A stretch of 64,000 nt of DNA from Urechis unicinctus (Eukaryota; Annelida; Polychaeta; Xenopneusta; Urechidae). Location: NCBI GenBank assembly GCA_034190875.2, contig CM067344.1:22561606-22625605 (forward strand). Reading direction: 5' to 3'. Each line of letters opens with the position of its first letter. The stretch's first letter is position 1. Positions 11,151-24,069 of this stretch are shown here, piece by piece. A program made the position numbers and the translations under genes. Under the pieces are notes generated by a model that was not told where the DNA came from, did not search any database, and saw only the letters and a list, made by a program, of their open reading frames with translations.

Positions 11151-13797
11151 ATACATTTAAACGATTCTTCAATTGGATATTAAATGCGACACGCTGGAAC
11201 AATACAACACTATAAACTGTCTGCGCTGGTCCGGTCCGGTGTAAATGTACCTGGAAGATATCGATGAGGTGCTAATGAATGTCATCGTGTCACAATGAAT
11301 GTCTCAACAATGAGGATAATTAGCCGTCGATTGCGTCTACAGTGATGGACAAAAGCGGCCAAATCATCCAAGGCAAGTTGTTGTCAAATTTGCCATTTGT
11401 TGAACGCGCCAACTCGTTTTCAGTCTACCGCTATCTTCGCGGCACCAGCACAGAAAGCACCAATGAAAAGGTGTCTAATTGTTCTGGAATGAAGACCTTA
11501 CCAAACAAACAGACAACCTTGCTATGGCAAGCTAGGGCAACACCCTAAGGCCGGCACAATAAACGAGCGCTGGTCGTATGGTGCAAACATTCGTACAAAG
11601 AACAATACAAAAAGATCCTACAAATCATTCGTTACAATTGCGACCAGCAATTCTTATATAAACAAATATTATTTTCTTTAAAAGATCGCTATACTATGTC
11701 TGTTTCCAAAGATTCCGAGACATCATATGCCTACTACCCATAAGTGCAATTATGCAAAATTGTCATTTGCCTATTTCTGGATATTGTGTACTTAGCAGGA
11801 CCAACACTTGTTAGAAACTAATTCAAACTCACGAAGCTACTGTGTAATATACTAATAATACACAGAAACGCTGTAAGCGATATTCGTCATATATTGTAAC
11901 TTATCTTTATAATTCTAGCTACTGTATACTTTACGGAACGTTGTAAATGTTAAACGATTCTGCACAAGCAACACAACGGAAACAAAAATGGCACAAATAT
12001 TCAATGAATGACTCAACAAAATTACAGATGACATTCTTGCCTCTTTTGTAGTATTACTGCTCACTCTTTGAAGCATTTATTCTATGTCAATACTATGATG
12101 AAACAAAAACACACACCGCAAATGTACATTCCATCCTTATATTTTTATAATGAAGATATATTAAAACACTTCAAAAGAAAAAATACATTTCTCCCGGCTT
12201 CAATTTCAACTGTCAATCCCATGATGCATAACAAATTCGCATATATAATAACATGTACAAGACTACTATCGATCAATTCATAATGATATGCTTGCAAGAA
12301 AAATGTAGGCATCCATTTATTTTTTAAATATGAATGCAATGTGATTAATAACACTGAAGAATAGTCAGATAAAAATTATATATGGGATGGAATGTTTTTC
12401 GAAATACTCCAACCCAGTTATAACTCAAACCAGAAATACATATAATTGTAGGAAGCATTTTAGGACCCAGTTAATGCACAGGCTAATTTGACCGTCTATT
12501 TGTTTACCTACAAAAGACCTTCATCAAAAAGAGAATAACTGCATCTTTCATTTCTGTGCATTTGCATTTTTCCATTGTGTATGTTCAAATTTGAATATTG
12601 ATTTATAACGTTTGAGAATAAAGATCTGACGGGTGGTTCCTTTGACAGCGGAAAATATTTGCCGAGAAAATTATAATATTAATATTACTGTGATTTTAGT
12701 CTGGCAAATAAATAGATCTGTCAGCTTCCTGCTATTCTCACAGCTCTCCGCGCAATCAAATGATCGCACTACCGGTACGTTATGATGAGAACCATCAACG
12801 CTTCTTTTCATTTACCAAAACAACTGAGCTGGTTAGCATTGTGACAACGGAACATCGAGATTGGAAACTTACACCACCACGTGTGGATGTTCTAGTGTAA
12901 TATCACATAAATCATGTCTTGTCGCAAACGTGAAGTTTACATGGTGATGTCGTGAGAACTTGCCATGAAATATCAATTATGCTCTGTGTATAGGGAATAT
13001 ATTTCAAGTCACACGGTAAAAAGTCTTCCTGGTTTGCTATTTGACCATTTTTAAATGCATAACAGAAGACGATCGTTCAACAACAATATGCATTTTTTAA
13101 GAAAATCAATACAAGCAATGATCTTGTAAATTTGTGGGGGGAGAAATTTAGTGGCTGACAATAGATAATCTGTCAGAGAGCCTGGATCTGAAACTAAATC
13201 AATAAAAAGAGAAGGCAGCAGAACTGTTCCTTCCTTGACCTATTCACACATAGCAACATAATAGCACTCGTTTTGAAATAGCTGAGAAGAAATGTTTATA
13301 GTAAACACTCGTATCGGAACTGACTCCTTGAGATTCCTTGACACACTGGTATACAAAGTGATCATGGCATGGTCATGGTTTAACTAGATGAGAATACTCG
13401 GCTTAGTTAAGTAGTCGTGTGATGATTTGTCTCAATGAGTATCATTGAGACAGTATCGCAAATATATACATACTGTGATTGGCTGCTACCATGGTGACGA
13501 CCAGCGACAAGACCCCGTACATTGTTATCTGTATCCTGTTGACATCACAGATAGTTATCAGTTAACTATCCTTATCATTGCAGATACACGTAACCACGTA
13601 TATATGCAATGGTCATTTGCTTATCAGGTATTCAAAAGATACTCACTGATATCATCAGAGGCGTGTTGCTATCAAATGTGGCACTATGCAATGATAAGTT
13701 TCAGAATGTTATTCCAGTTTACACAAAATACCAAACATTACCTTTTGTTTGTTTGTTCGAATTATAGTCATTTTTAGCAACGTAGGCTATGTACGAC
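11151..13797. other. No recognised feature
   Basis: AT-rich unique-looking sequence with frequent stops on both strands. No exon, RNA gene or tandem repeat could be supported. Confidence 0.5.
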
Positions 13798-13998
13798 TAG
13801 CAGTGAGTGTATCTCTGAGGGTGGTCACTGCCAGAAAGCACGTCGTCCTCAGAGGATCTTTGACATCCCCTTTCAGAGATGGCACCGCCACTTTTCACGT
13901 GATCACCCGAGTAACCGGTCAGGTTGTCACACCTTGGAGTCGAACCCGCAGCCTGAGGGCCGAAAGCCGAGGCAGTAAACCACCACGCCACTGCAACC
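13798..13998 (-). mobile_element. tRNA-derived SINE relic
   Basis: On the minus strand the head (13998 down to ~13936) resembles a tRNA. It has a TGGTTTACTGCC stretch similar to an A box and GGTTCGACTCC, a good B box (RNA polymerase III promoter). A body containing ATCTCTGAAAGGGGATG follows. A core of the same family recurs near 27990-28060. Being tRNA-headed, repeated and without an intact cloverleaf, it reads as a SINE and not a functional tRNA. Confidence 0.65.
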
Positions 13999-14792
13999 AG
14001 CTTCACGTTATGATTTTTGTTGTTGTTCATTCAAAATTTAACGCTGTTCGGCTTCTTTTGGCCATGTACAGCGAACACACATTATGATAAACGCATGTGT
14101 TTGGTCGTTTCTTTTAGAGTGTCGTATTTAAACAGGCTGATGGATGTTGACAAGAAGTTTAATTTGAAGAAAACAAATGTGATTCAGTTGATATTTTCTA
14201 GTTTGATATTGATTAAACAGGGAATCTTCTGATAATATTTAAATCCAAAAGACACTATATTATTATAAGAGTTTGATATGAATATCAAAAACAAATTATA
14301 AACCACATACATGCAGTGTCAACGCGATTTTATTTCACAAAATTATCTGTTTGTTAAATGCAAAGTAGTAGCACTAGTTCAAATGTTTAAAACAATGATA
14401 TTTCTAAAACTCATTGGAAGGCCATGGTAACAAAACATAATGACCAACTATTGATTTATAATAGTCGAAAAACATCAGTGGATATCTCAATGAAAATATC
14501 GAGTGAGTTTCTACAACCCTGGCAAACAATCAAACAAATAATTTATATAAATAATTTAATAAGAAGAAAACTTAAGCTTATATATTTCCCTAGATATGCA
14601 TCATGTTTAAAAATATGAAATTGCTTCTTATTCAGCAATGAGGGGGCATTATTAAGCAGCATTGAAGACTTTTACATGATGAGATGCCAGCCATGTTTTC
14701 ACATAGATGCAATTATATTTCCCAATGATAAGGTAATATTATCAGGCAAGATAACTAAATTCAAAATGATTTGCAAGCAGAAACACTTATCA

Positions 14793-14896
<104 letters not shown>

Positions 14897-15373
14897 CTGT
14901 CTATCCTTCTTAATTAATCAAGGCACTTACTGTTCATTGTTATAAAGGTAGTCAAAACATTTCATGAACAACTATTGCTGATAACAATAACTATGACTGA
15001 AACCACAGCGCAATGCATATTTTGTTGTAGAAATTAATAAGTGATGTATATGAAAACAATAGCCAATTTATCACACATTAAAATATCACAGACGACCACA
15101 TGTCCTTTTGTCAATAAGAACATAGATATAAATAAATGCTTCAATAGCACAACATTGGCACAGCATACAGACTTCGTAAAACGAGCCATATTCCGGTACC
15201 ATTATGCACCTCCAACGTCTGAAATCACAATGTATTTCCGGCGGGCAAACATGGTCACGCACAGAAGCTTGACTTATCGTAACTGCTATATCACAGATGG
15301 GGTATTGATGAACCACAGTCTTATAGACAGATGATGAAGTTAATTACAGGTGAGGTAATGTATGTATATGAGA

Positions 15374-16624
15374 TCAAGTTCCTTTGTAGACAACGTGGAT
15401 GGCAGTGTCTGTCTGTGGGGGCATCTCGTCAAACACCTCAGGCGTTGGAGGTCGTTCCGCCGTCGACTCCACCCCAATCAGCCACTCAATGATTCTTCCT
15501 TTCCGATCTTCATCATCATCGTCGTCGTCTTCATCTTCGCATTCATTCTGTACCTGGGCGGGCACCTGCATCTTGTTCAGGTTCTGGGCGTTAAGCATAC
15601 CCTCAGATGATCTCGATGAAGAATAGTGTGTCAAGTAGGGTTGTGATTTCGTCTTGTGTAGGGGACGACTGCTGTGTTGCGGGGCAGCGCTCATTAATTT
15701 TGTCTTTTCTGTCCGCGGTGTCAATGAACTCAAATGGATATTCTGTTCGGATCGATGACGCGACAAGCCACGAGGCGCTCTCGTGTTCCCCGTGTTATTG
15801 TGGCTGTTAGTGGGAGTCTTTTTATATATAGCGGTACTATCGGCCGTTGAAAGTTTTGCCAGATTGGTTCTGGGTGTAGAAATGAAATTGGATGAGCCAG
15901 TACTTGCATGGCGACCTGCTGGAGGCTTCTGACTCGCAACCTGCCCACCAGAGGAAGCACTGTTCACAGGCACAGTCATGTTCGTTTTCGTCATTTTCGC
16001 CTCACTATGTGTTTGGACAACGCCGTTCTTTTCAAAGAGGGTTTCTAATTTAGGAGTTGTTCCCCCACTAACTTCCGTCGTACACCATGATTTTGTCCTA
16101 CTTAATTCCTGACTGTCGGCGACAACGTGGTTTATATTTGACTGGACGCCAGCACTGGCTTGAGAAGAACCCGTCGATGCGGGGCTGAGCTGGGAGCGGT
16201 TCTTCCGACTTCCGGGCCGATTCGACGTCTCTCCTACGACAGGGCTATTGTCCAACGATATCAAAGTAGGTTTCTCGTACTGCTTAAAAACAGAAGCCCG
16301 TGGTAAACCACCATTCGAACTGTCCTTTGAACTTTTTCGAGATTTGCCTGAACTAGGGCGGTTATTGTGGAATATAGGAGGCAGTTCACTCATCATCGAA
16401 CTCTCCGACCGCCGACGGGGTCCAGACATGTAGCCAAGTTGAGAGAGGAGCTGCTGAGTTTCCAACGATCCTCGGCGCGGGGCCTCATTAGATGCAACAC
16501 CTCTCCACCTGCGCGAGGAGAGACTGCGGTTTCGGACAGGTAGATGGTCTCCTGATTGAGCGCATTTTCCGCTGTGGTCAGGTGAATCAGCTACCGTAGC
16601 ACGTTCATCATCGTAACCCGTCTC
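15374..16624 (-). CDS. 3'-terminal coding exon of an unrecognised Ser-rich protein
   Basis: The minus strand is open for 445 codons down to a TGA at 15374-15376. A good acceptor (TTGTAAACAG followed by GAGACGG) places the exon start at 16624, phase 0, giving about 416 residues. The product is rich in Ser, Thr, Arg and Asn and probably disordered. It has short basic SR-type patches (RRRSES, SGKSRKSSKDSS), a highly acidic run (ECEDEDDDDDDEDRKG) and then a compact segment with GRIIEWLIGVE and PPTPEVFDE near the C-terminus. Length, even codon usage and the sharp end of coding character at the acceptor argue that it is real. I do not recognise the family. Upstream exons should lie at higher coordinates and were not found. 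Confidence 0.72.
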   Translation of the reverse strand, partial: ETGYDDERATVADSPDHSGKCAQSGDHLPVRNRSLSSRRWRGVASNEAPRRGSLETQQLLSQLGYMSGPRRRSESSMMSELPPIFHNNRPSSGKSRKSSKDSSNGGLPRASVFKQYEKPTLISLDNSPVVGETSNRPGSRKNRSQLSPASTGSSQASAGVQSNINHVVADSQELSRTKSWCTTEVSGGTTPKLETLFEKNGVVQTHSEAKMTKTNMTVPVNSASSGGQVASQKPPAGRHASTGSSNFISTPRTNLAKLSTADSTAIYKKTPTNSHNNTGNTRAPRGLSRHRSEQNIHLSSLTPRTEKTKLMSAAPQHSSRPLHKTKSQPYLTHYSSSRSSEGMLNAQNLNKMQVPAQVQNECEDEDDDDDDEDRKGRIIEWLIGVESTAERPPTPEVFDEMPPQTDTAIHVVYKGT

Positions 16625-16703
16625 CTGTTTACAACAAACCAAGCACAGTGTAAGGCGGATGTCAAAATTAGTGTAATGAAAAACTTCTTTACATAGCGAG
16701 GAG

Positions 16704-17317
16704 GTAGGCAAGGCAACTCGCCCCTGGTGTTTTGAGGATCTGATGACACCTTAGGGGCGAGGGTCCGTATGGCAGAATCTTGAGCGATATAAGCAAATTT
16801 GCTCCTTCTCGCAATGCAGACAAGGGACAGTTTAAAAAACATAGATTTTCATATCCATAAATGTCTTACCATAAATCTTGCCTAGAGTGCAACAACAGTC
16901 ATACTGCTTAATCCACTGAATCGACGAAATCCAACACAATTTTAAATTTTTTGTCCAACATGGCTACCGCGCGAATCGAAAACATGAGTAATATCATAGC
17001 GTATTAACGAGAATTAACGCTATTATATTGCATTGTGGGAGTCGGCCATGTTGAGTTTTTGAACAGTCTCATGCTTTGCCGTATTTTAGTGCTCAAACAG
17101 AACAATTAGACAAAACTGTAGTAATAGAAACAGTCCTCGTGTCATTTTGTGATATAATCTTTTTTTTTCACAATTTTTTTTTGCTTGGAGGGCTTTGGTA
17201 AGTTTTTAGCGAGTTCATCGGTCGTTTTGACTTCGGAAGCTCCGAAATCTCGCAGTCGGCGCTACGCCTCTACAGCTCGGATGTGGGGAGCTGTCAGAGG
17301 CGGAGTTTCTTTGCCTA
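16704..17317. mobile_element. Inverted-repeat DNA element (MITE-like), copy A
   Basis: Closely related to 47868-48506. The ends are imperfect inverted repeats: TAGGCAAGGCAACTCGCC at the left and, reversed, TAGGCAAAGAAACTCCGCC at the right. It is flanked by the same 9-bp word AGCGAGGAG on both sides (16695-16703 and 17318-17326), a target-site duplication. It has no transposase ORF and is therefore non-autonomous. A 9-bp duplication is typical of Mutator-like transposons, but the superfamily cannot be fixed from this alone. It sits about 80 bp upstream of the acceptor of the minus-strand exon, inside that gene's last intron. Confidence 0.85.
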
Positions 17318-17326
17318 AGCGAGGAG

Positions 17327-18962
17327 AGACATGGTAACATGATTAACTTGTTGCGTTTGCGATTGATTTGTTTGGTGACGTGGTGGAGGGTGGGGAGGGG
17401 GGGGGGGGGGTTGGCGGAGGTTATTACACATCAAACAAAATAACACGTGATTTAGTATCGTTCCTGTTACTGTTGATTCGTGATTCAGCAGCGTTCACCT
17501 GAGCCTCAGTGTTACTCGTTACAAATGTGATACAGGAAGTACTAATAAAAACACAAAACCACCTGATAGCCTGCTTACGCATGCGCTATAAGTTCACCAG
17601 CTGACTCGTATTTTAAACCTACAACCAAATATGTCAATAAAACATCCCCAACTTGGCCGCATATGTCAGTGGAATTAACTGTTGTCAATTGGATAATAAA
17701 CAAGCGAGGTAACAACGATTGGGTTTGTCTCGATATGACGACAAACAGGTATTGTAAGAAGACGACAGCGTTACACTCCATCAATGTGCCTCTCGTACTA
17801 GTATACAGCCAACATTCCATGTTCTCGATGCTTGGATTCAGACAGGCCGTCTATACTGAACGGAAACCTGGCAGCGAAATGCAGTCGCACTGTCCGGGCT
17901 CGGAATCCTGAATTCAAGGTCCGTGCAACTGTGGCCAGTGCTAACCCGCGTTAGTGGTAGTCAGTAGGTAGATTATCATGAGGTATTCGCAGTATATACG
18001 GCGGTAAGAAACCATGAGAAACAAGTTGCGAGGTGACAAAACTCAGACAAGGTGACATGATTCTATAATTAGATCGTAGTGGTCATAATTCACAAAGCGG
18101 AAATGAATTCTGGTGTTTTTAAACCTAATCATAACGCAACCCTCGTCAGCTAATCAAACTTTTTCCGTGTTTCACCAAACCTTCCGGAAATGGCGCCCCA
18201 AATAAATCAATAGATCCCAAAGGTATTCGGATTGCCTGACAGGTAATCTCACCTGAGGTCCACTGGGTAGCGCATGGTATGACGTGAAATCCCCAAACAT
18301 GGATTCGGGCCTATTTCTGCCATTAGTTCTTACTAATGCGTTTATGAATGTTCGCTTAATACAGCCGTGGAGGGTTGGCACTGCTTCGCTTTAAAAGGAA
18401 ACGGATTTCGCCCGAGTCAGTCGTAATGTCAGCCCAAAGCATAACGTCGTCGCTCCCCAACCCCCCCCCCCCCCCCCCCCCCAAAAACAGAGACATGCGC
18501 CTGTCACGTGATCATTTTACTGTAAATCGTACAGCATTACCTGACATAATACGAAGCGCAACCAGATAAACTTAGTTCATATTAACATTCACAACAGCGC
18601 ACCATAATCACTATTCACATCGTTGTAACAAAAAAAAGTGTGTGATATATAAACGTTAAGCAGCTGAACGCGGTAAAACTCAAATCAGGACGTAGCCTAA
18701 AACAGCGCAACAGAACATTCCTTCAGTCGTATCAGTTAATCACAATATTCGGCGGGGTTTTTTCGCAACTGTCTATGAAAAAACGTAATTCCGCAAAACA
18801 GTTCATCATATAAGCTCCAGCATCAAGCATATACTATAAACCATGACAAAATGACCCGTCATCACATATACATTGCTCAGCACAGCAAATTGCTACGTCA
18901 TCGCACAAAAATAGTACACCACCACAATAAGAACACCACACGACAACACAATCACTACCACC
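17327..18962. other. No recognised gene
   Basis: Contains a G-run near 17398-17410 and a 22-nt poly-C at 18461-18482. Short ORFs show no domain or coding signature. Confidence 0.5.
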
Positions 18963-19164
18963 GTAAGTGAGTGAGTGAGTGAGTGAGTGAGTGAGTGAGT
19001 GAGTGAGTGAGTGAGTGAGTGAGTGAGTGAGTGAGTGAGTGAGTGAGTGAGTGAGTGAGTGAGTGAGTGAGTGAGTGAGTGAGTGAGCGAGTGAGTGAGT
19101 GAGTGAGTGAGTGAGTGAGTGAGTGAGTGAGTGAGTGAGTGAGTGAGTGAGTGAGTGAGTGAGT
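18963..19164 (+). repeat. (GTGA)n tetranucleotide array
   Basis: About 200 bp of GTGA units with one GCGA interruption. On the plus strand every unit creates a GTGAGT, the consensus 5' splice-site word. The Ser-Leu-Thr-His frame on the minus strand is an artefact. Confidence 0.97.
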
Positions 19165-22100
19165 AACAGAGAAATATATACGAACTGGCGTATGAATCTG
19201 AAAGGCGTCGCTTGAATGGAGAATCCGCAGTATCGAGTATCGAGTATTCTCTGTTATCCAACAAAGACAATATGTTCACTAACCAGAAAAAGGAATCGTA
19301 AAACGATCTCGCAGCGATGTACCGATCCTACGCCACGGCGCGGCTCCCAACCAGCCGATGAATCTCCCACCAGACCCGGCTATAGTGCCTCCGTTCTCGT
19401 CCTCATTGACCCTCCTGTCTTACTGAAGTAGCCTTCTCATTGTTGTTATCCTGTTTGGCACATACCCTCCACACATGCTGCGGTAACTCCGTAAGTGCTT
19501 TACCGGTCGTTGCCTATAAGGCTTAATATCTCATCGATCAATTAAAGCCCTAACCAGTGCGTCTTAAACCACGCGGCTATTACAAAATGAGCTGGGGATG
19601 ACGTCGGCACAGGGTGGTATCCGGGCTTACGTGGATCATGTGGCTTGCTAAGAGGAACCACGCGTACCCTGCCTGACATCCATTTATAACCATATGATCT
19701 CACCCACCATCGCTATTCATGGCGACATACGCTAACTTTTCCGGCGATGACCAACGAGAGAGCCACCTTACCGCCCCCCGTAGATCCGCTGCGTTTTCAG
19801 AACACTAACGCTCCGCTAGGCGGCTCAACGATACCACCCCGGGACAACACACCTCGTGCGCCGTGCGGTGTGTGCGCGACGCGGCACATGGGAGTTTGTT
19901 ACGTTAATATCGATATTGAATACCACCATCATGTAACGATATGAGCTCCAAAAATGAAAGCGATATAGAATCCCAATGCTACGCTAAAATTCCTGACCAA
20001 ATCGATGTACATAAGCGAAGAAAAAAACCTTGTTGTTAATGTTTACAACGTAAAAACTAGACTTCATCCAGATTTGGCACATACAAGTCACTCCAGGGAG
20101 CGGCCAGACAGGCTGTTCGTCGAACCTCGTCTATTCGTACCTGTCCGTTAATCACCTGAATCCCACTGTGTCTTACCGCGATACAAAAAAAAACAATCTT
20201 GTACGACTGAGGACTGGGGACAAAGAGAATATGTGCGAGAGCAAAGATGTTTGAGCATACACCTGATGCTTTCATCAAACCGTCGCACCCCCCTTGAGAT
20301 CTATCTCTGTAGTATTGTTCTTGGACCGGATATCCTGCACGGCTCTTCATTCCACAGCACCACCAATGAGCCAGTAGGGTTTTTTTCGATCGAAATATCA
20401 CAATATAAGTGACAGAAAACAGTGTTCGCTCGCACAGAGATAACCCTTTTAAATTAAATTGACATCTCTCTATGCAATTTACTGATTGCGGAAGCAGGCC
20501 AAGGGCGGGTAGTGTGTATGAGGGGGCGGGGGGTGTAGTAGTTCCACCAGAGCACTTGTCACATTTGGTCGAAGACGGCGATGCATTCCACGCCACACTC
20601 ATGCGGCTATTAAACGCGCACATGAAACAGCCGCCGTCCCCTAAAAGGTGCACCAACGCAAGCACGTTCTAAATGATAAGTCACACGATTGAAGAAACCG
20701 ACAGCTTGTCCGTGGGGTCGGGTTTGTCATCATACGATGGACACAGCGAGGGTTTACAGCAGCTTCAGATGGTCGTGGTTTCAATAGAAACGCAACAATA
20801 ACGTCACAATAACGTCACAGCATACAAAGCTGATGGCAATACAGAGATTGCCAAGAGGCGGCTAATCATATCCAGGCCCAACAAAGACGGACAGGTGTGT
20901 GTCCTTCACACATACAACAAACTGCGTTTATCATTAGCTGAAACGGGTAATAAATAATATAGATCCCCGAGACGTTCGACCCGTCACTGCTGACCACACA
21001 TGCACCTGAATTGATTATCTCATCAAAGTACATTATGGCCACCCCTGTCGCGATTTAATACCCGAATAAATCAGACCTCCTTCGTAAATAAAAAAAATCA
21101 TAACACCAGTTCATTTTGGCGATTCATCTAATCTTAGTTAATAGAGCCCTTGTCTTATCTTCGAGAGACTCCAGGTAAACAAAGAATGCAAACCGCTTGT
21201 CAAGTCGTGCAGTAGTGAGTTAAGTAGTGAGCAAGGAATGTGTTAGGTTATGGATGTTTGAGATGGGTTAACGGTGTGTAGTGCACGAACCTGTTACCAT
21301 TCATCATCGTAGACACATTTATAAGGTTACCCTTATTAATGTGTTTCCTTTTGTGGCCAGTAATGGCATGGCTATGATCCGTTACGTGTTTAGGGACCAC
21401 AAGGGAGGCCTCACCACGCGCTGGCAGGCCGCCACGCGGCGAGACCCACACGGAGGATACCACAGATCGCCCAATGTCAGTCTCGTCAACCGGCACTGAC
21501 GCCCATTCATTATTGGTCAATAAGAGATCAGCCCATTAGCATAATTGCTTTAAGCACAAGGGCGATGTCTGTAGCATTTACTTAACACGTGATCATAGCC
21601 TGAAGAGGCGATCGCAATCACGTAGGGCGACGGCAGGACCTCCAGCTGGGATTGTAACGGTCCGCGTATATGTAAGAGCTTTTTTGGTTATAAAGTAAAA
21701 AGAGTAAGGGTGTGTTTTATTAGAGATCGTTAAGAAGCAGTCACACAGCATGTCGTGGTAAGGGTAGTATTATACACAGCGCCTTGTCCAAGCCTATTCT
21801 GTCATAGCGCTATAAATTGTCTTGATCTCGCCGCTAGAGGGAGATAACAAGATAAAACCGCTGCTTTGACGACTTTCTAACAAGGATTGGCAAGTCGAAC
21901 ACTCCTTCGGCAATCTTATTCCAAGATATGTACTTGGCAAAACGCCCGAGTCAAGGAGTGTTGGGTCCAGGAACGCGACCGCTTCCAAAGAGCTTCTCCC
22001 GTTCGTTATATTGTAATCTCGATGTATCGATTTGTTGTATTTACTATTACATGAGTCAAAATCATAGCTACCGTTGCGGTCAGATGGGATATCATAATTC

Positions 22101-22925
22101 ATGGAAGTGCAAAGCGACAAGTAGATTGCTTCCTGGTCCAATGTTCCAATATTTTTTTGTCTGACTCTGTCAACATGTATATAACAAAGGCGTCCCGATA
22201 TAGATACACACGGAAAGTCTTACGCCACAGACACTCCACAGGGTTGATAAACGGGCGACATACTGATAACCCGAAGCATACCGCATTCGTTCCAGCAGTT
22301 CATTTAAGTAGACGACCGGTCAGGAGTGCACTATTTGTCCATGTCAAAGCTGATAATGTATAATTGTCGGCGGCAAAAAGTCCCAACCAAAAACTTAGGA
22401 TGACAAAAAGACCCCGATTCACTTGAGAGAGTATCATTCGTTCATCGAAATGGAGAGATTGACGATACATGACTTCCCGTTCACAACCCCGTATGTCAAA
22501 TTCCAGATTTAATACACCTCTCTTGAATTGATTAAGAGCGTTCGTAAGACGGAAATCACTCGGTCTTACTCGGCCCATTTCCCACTGCTCTTATCTCTCT
22601 ATCTGTCCAACCTAACTCAAGCCGCACCAACTGTTTTCCTACCTCATCTGTTATAATCGACAGCAGTTTAGGAAAATGATAGCAATATGAGGAAAAGCAC
22701 AGGCACTCAAATCAGTTCATTCAACGAGAGCGCTTCGGCAGTGTTCGGTTTCGCCTGACATATACATTATTATACCTGTCACCGTCGCTCGGGGTACGCG
22801 CTCGTTGAATGAATCGACTCGGGTGCCTGTGAAGAAAAGGCACTTATAACCTGACAACACGGCGGCCGGCAGGGGAAACGAAGCCGGGCTGAATACGTCT
22901 TTCGTGGGAATACAAGCAATGATAA
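19165..22925. other. No recognised gene
   Basis: The longest frames are minus-strand ORFs at 20057-20665 (202 codons) and 21794-22141 (115 codons). Neither has a recognisable domain, repeat pattern or well-placed splice sites, and both could be chance. Confidence 0.45.
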
Positions 22926-23121
22926 TTTCACCCCCCAACAAACGCTTACATGCACGCATGCACTTGCGACCGCATACACACACCACCTCTCCACCCCTTA
23001 CCCCCACCCCCCCCCACGCCACACCCCAAAAGTTTAAGTTAGATTTGGAGAGGTGAAGAGGTGGTGTGTGTATGTGTTCGCAAGTGCATGCGTGCATGTA
23101 AGCGTTTGTTGGGGGGTGAAA
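22926..23121. repeat. Large inverted repeat (about 70-bp arms)
   Basis: The arms at 22926-22996 and 23052-23121 are reverse complements with about three mismatches, including a perfect 43-bp block (22926-22968). They are separated by a ~55-bp C-rich spacer. The hairpin explains why the two strands encode the same short peptide fragments here. Confidence 0.88.
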
Positions 23122-23221
23122 ATAACGCAAAGCCAGAAGAACTTACAGTCAGCGAAAGGAAACTCTGTGACGTGGGTCGGTGATTATGTAGTGATAACGC
23201 CAAAGACGTATGATAATGTAG

Positions 23222-23250
23222 AAGATGATATTGATGATGATGACGATGAA

Positions 23251-23315
<65 letters not shown>
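23222..23315 (+). repeat. (GAT)n microsatellite
   Basis: GAT/GAC trinucleotides. Poly-Asp, poly-Ser and poly-His frames are artefacts. Confidence 0.95.
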
Positions 23316-23317
<2 letters not shown>

Positions 23318-24069
23318 TGACTGACTGGGCGTGGTCATGAACCGTTTCGGAGTATTTTTCGACTACGCCTCTTTCGTCCCGTGTCATGGGAGGTCAGTAT
23401 AGTAACAATCAGCCCGGGATTAAGATAAGGTTGTACACCTTAATCCGAGCAGAAGAGACAATCCAAACAATATCACATCACAACCATTCTTATCACAACT
23501 GTTATGGTTTGTGGCTAACAAATTACTTAAGACCATCACAAAATCTTCCAGAGGCTTTCGACATGGTCCGTGAGATAAGAAGTACTTGAAACAATCAAGG
23601 ATCTCGCGTTCGATACTGCCCAGCCAATCACCGGCTAACGCCCTCTCTCCATTACACAAAAGTAGCCCCCATCCGGGAAGACGATGATGTGTTTGTGTGA
23701 TGACATATCTTGTTGTTGTGGCGCACCCATGGCGCGAGCGGTTTCGTTGAGACTCGTACCCCTCCCCCCCCCCTACCACAATAACCCCCCCCTCCCCCCT
23801 TCAACAGAAAATAATAGGCGCTCAGAATACAGCACATGATGAGAGTCGTGACGACAAGGCTTGCCATCAACAAGAATTCTGGAGGTTGTCATCATCGATG
23901 ATTTAGTAATCCCCGTGCGCAGAAAGTTCTTAATAAGAGTCATTTTGGCGATTAAAGGCAACAGCAAAAGAGAAATAGCACGACATCGGTTAAAAACGCT
24001 TCAATATGTTAAGAAGTGACAAAGTAATCAATATCGCTAGCCAAAGAGTGGCATTCTAGTTATCATGAG

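Noticed and set aside
13936-13998. Possible functional tRNA gene on the minus strand.
   Set aside because: The B box is good, but the A box is imperfect, a clear cloverleaf and anticodon stem could not be drawn, and the sequence continues into a SINE body.
16591-16842. Minus-strand ORF with LVCIARRSKFAYIAQDSAI, repeated at 47904-48107.
   Set aside because: It lies within the mobile inverted-repeat element, so its repetition is due to the element; it is short and not transposase-like.
20057-20665. 202-codon minus-strand ORF.
   Set aside because: Irregular composition with many Cys and Trp, no recognisable domain, no plausible splice sites, and no supporting duplicate. Chance ORF is more likely.
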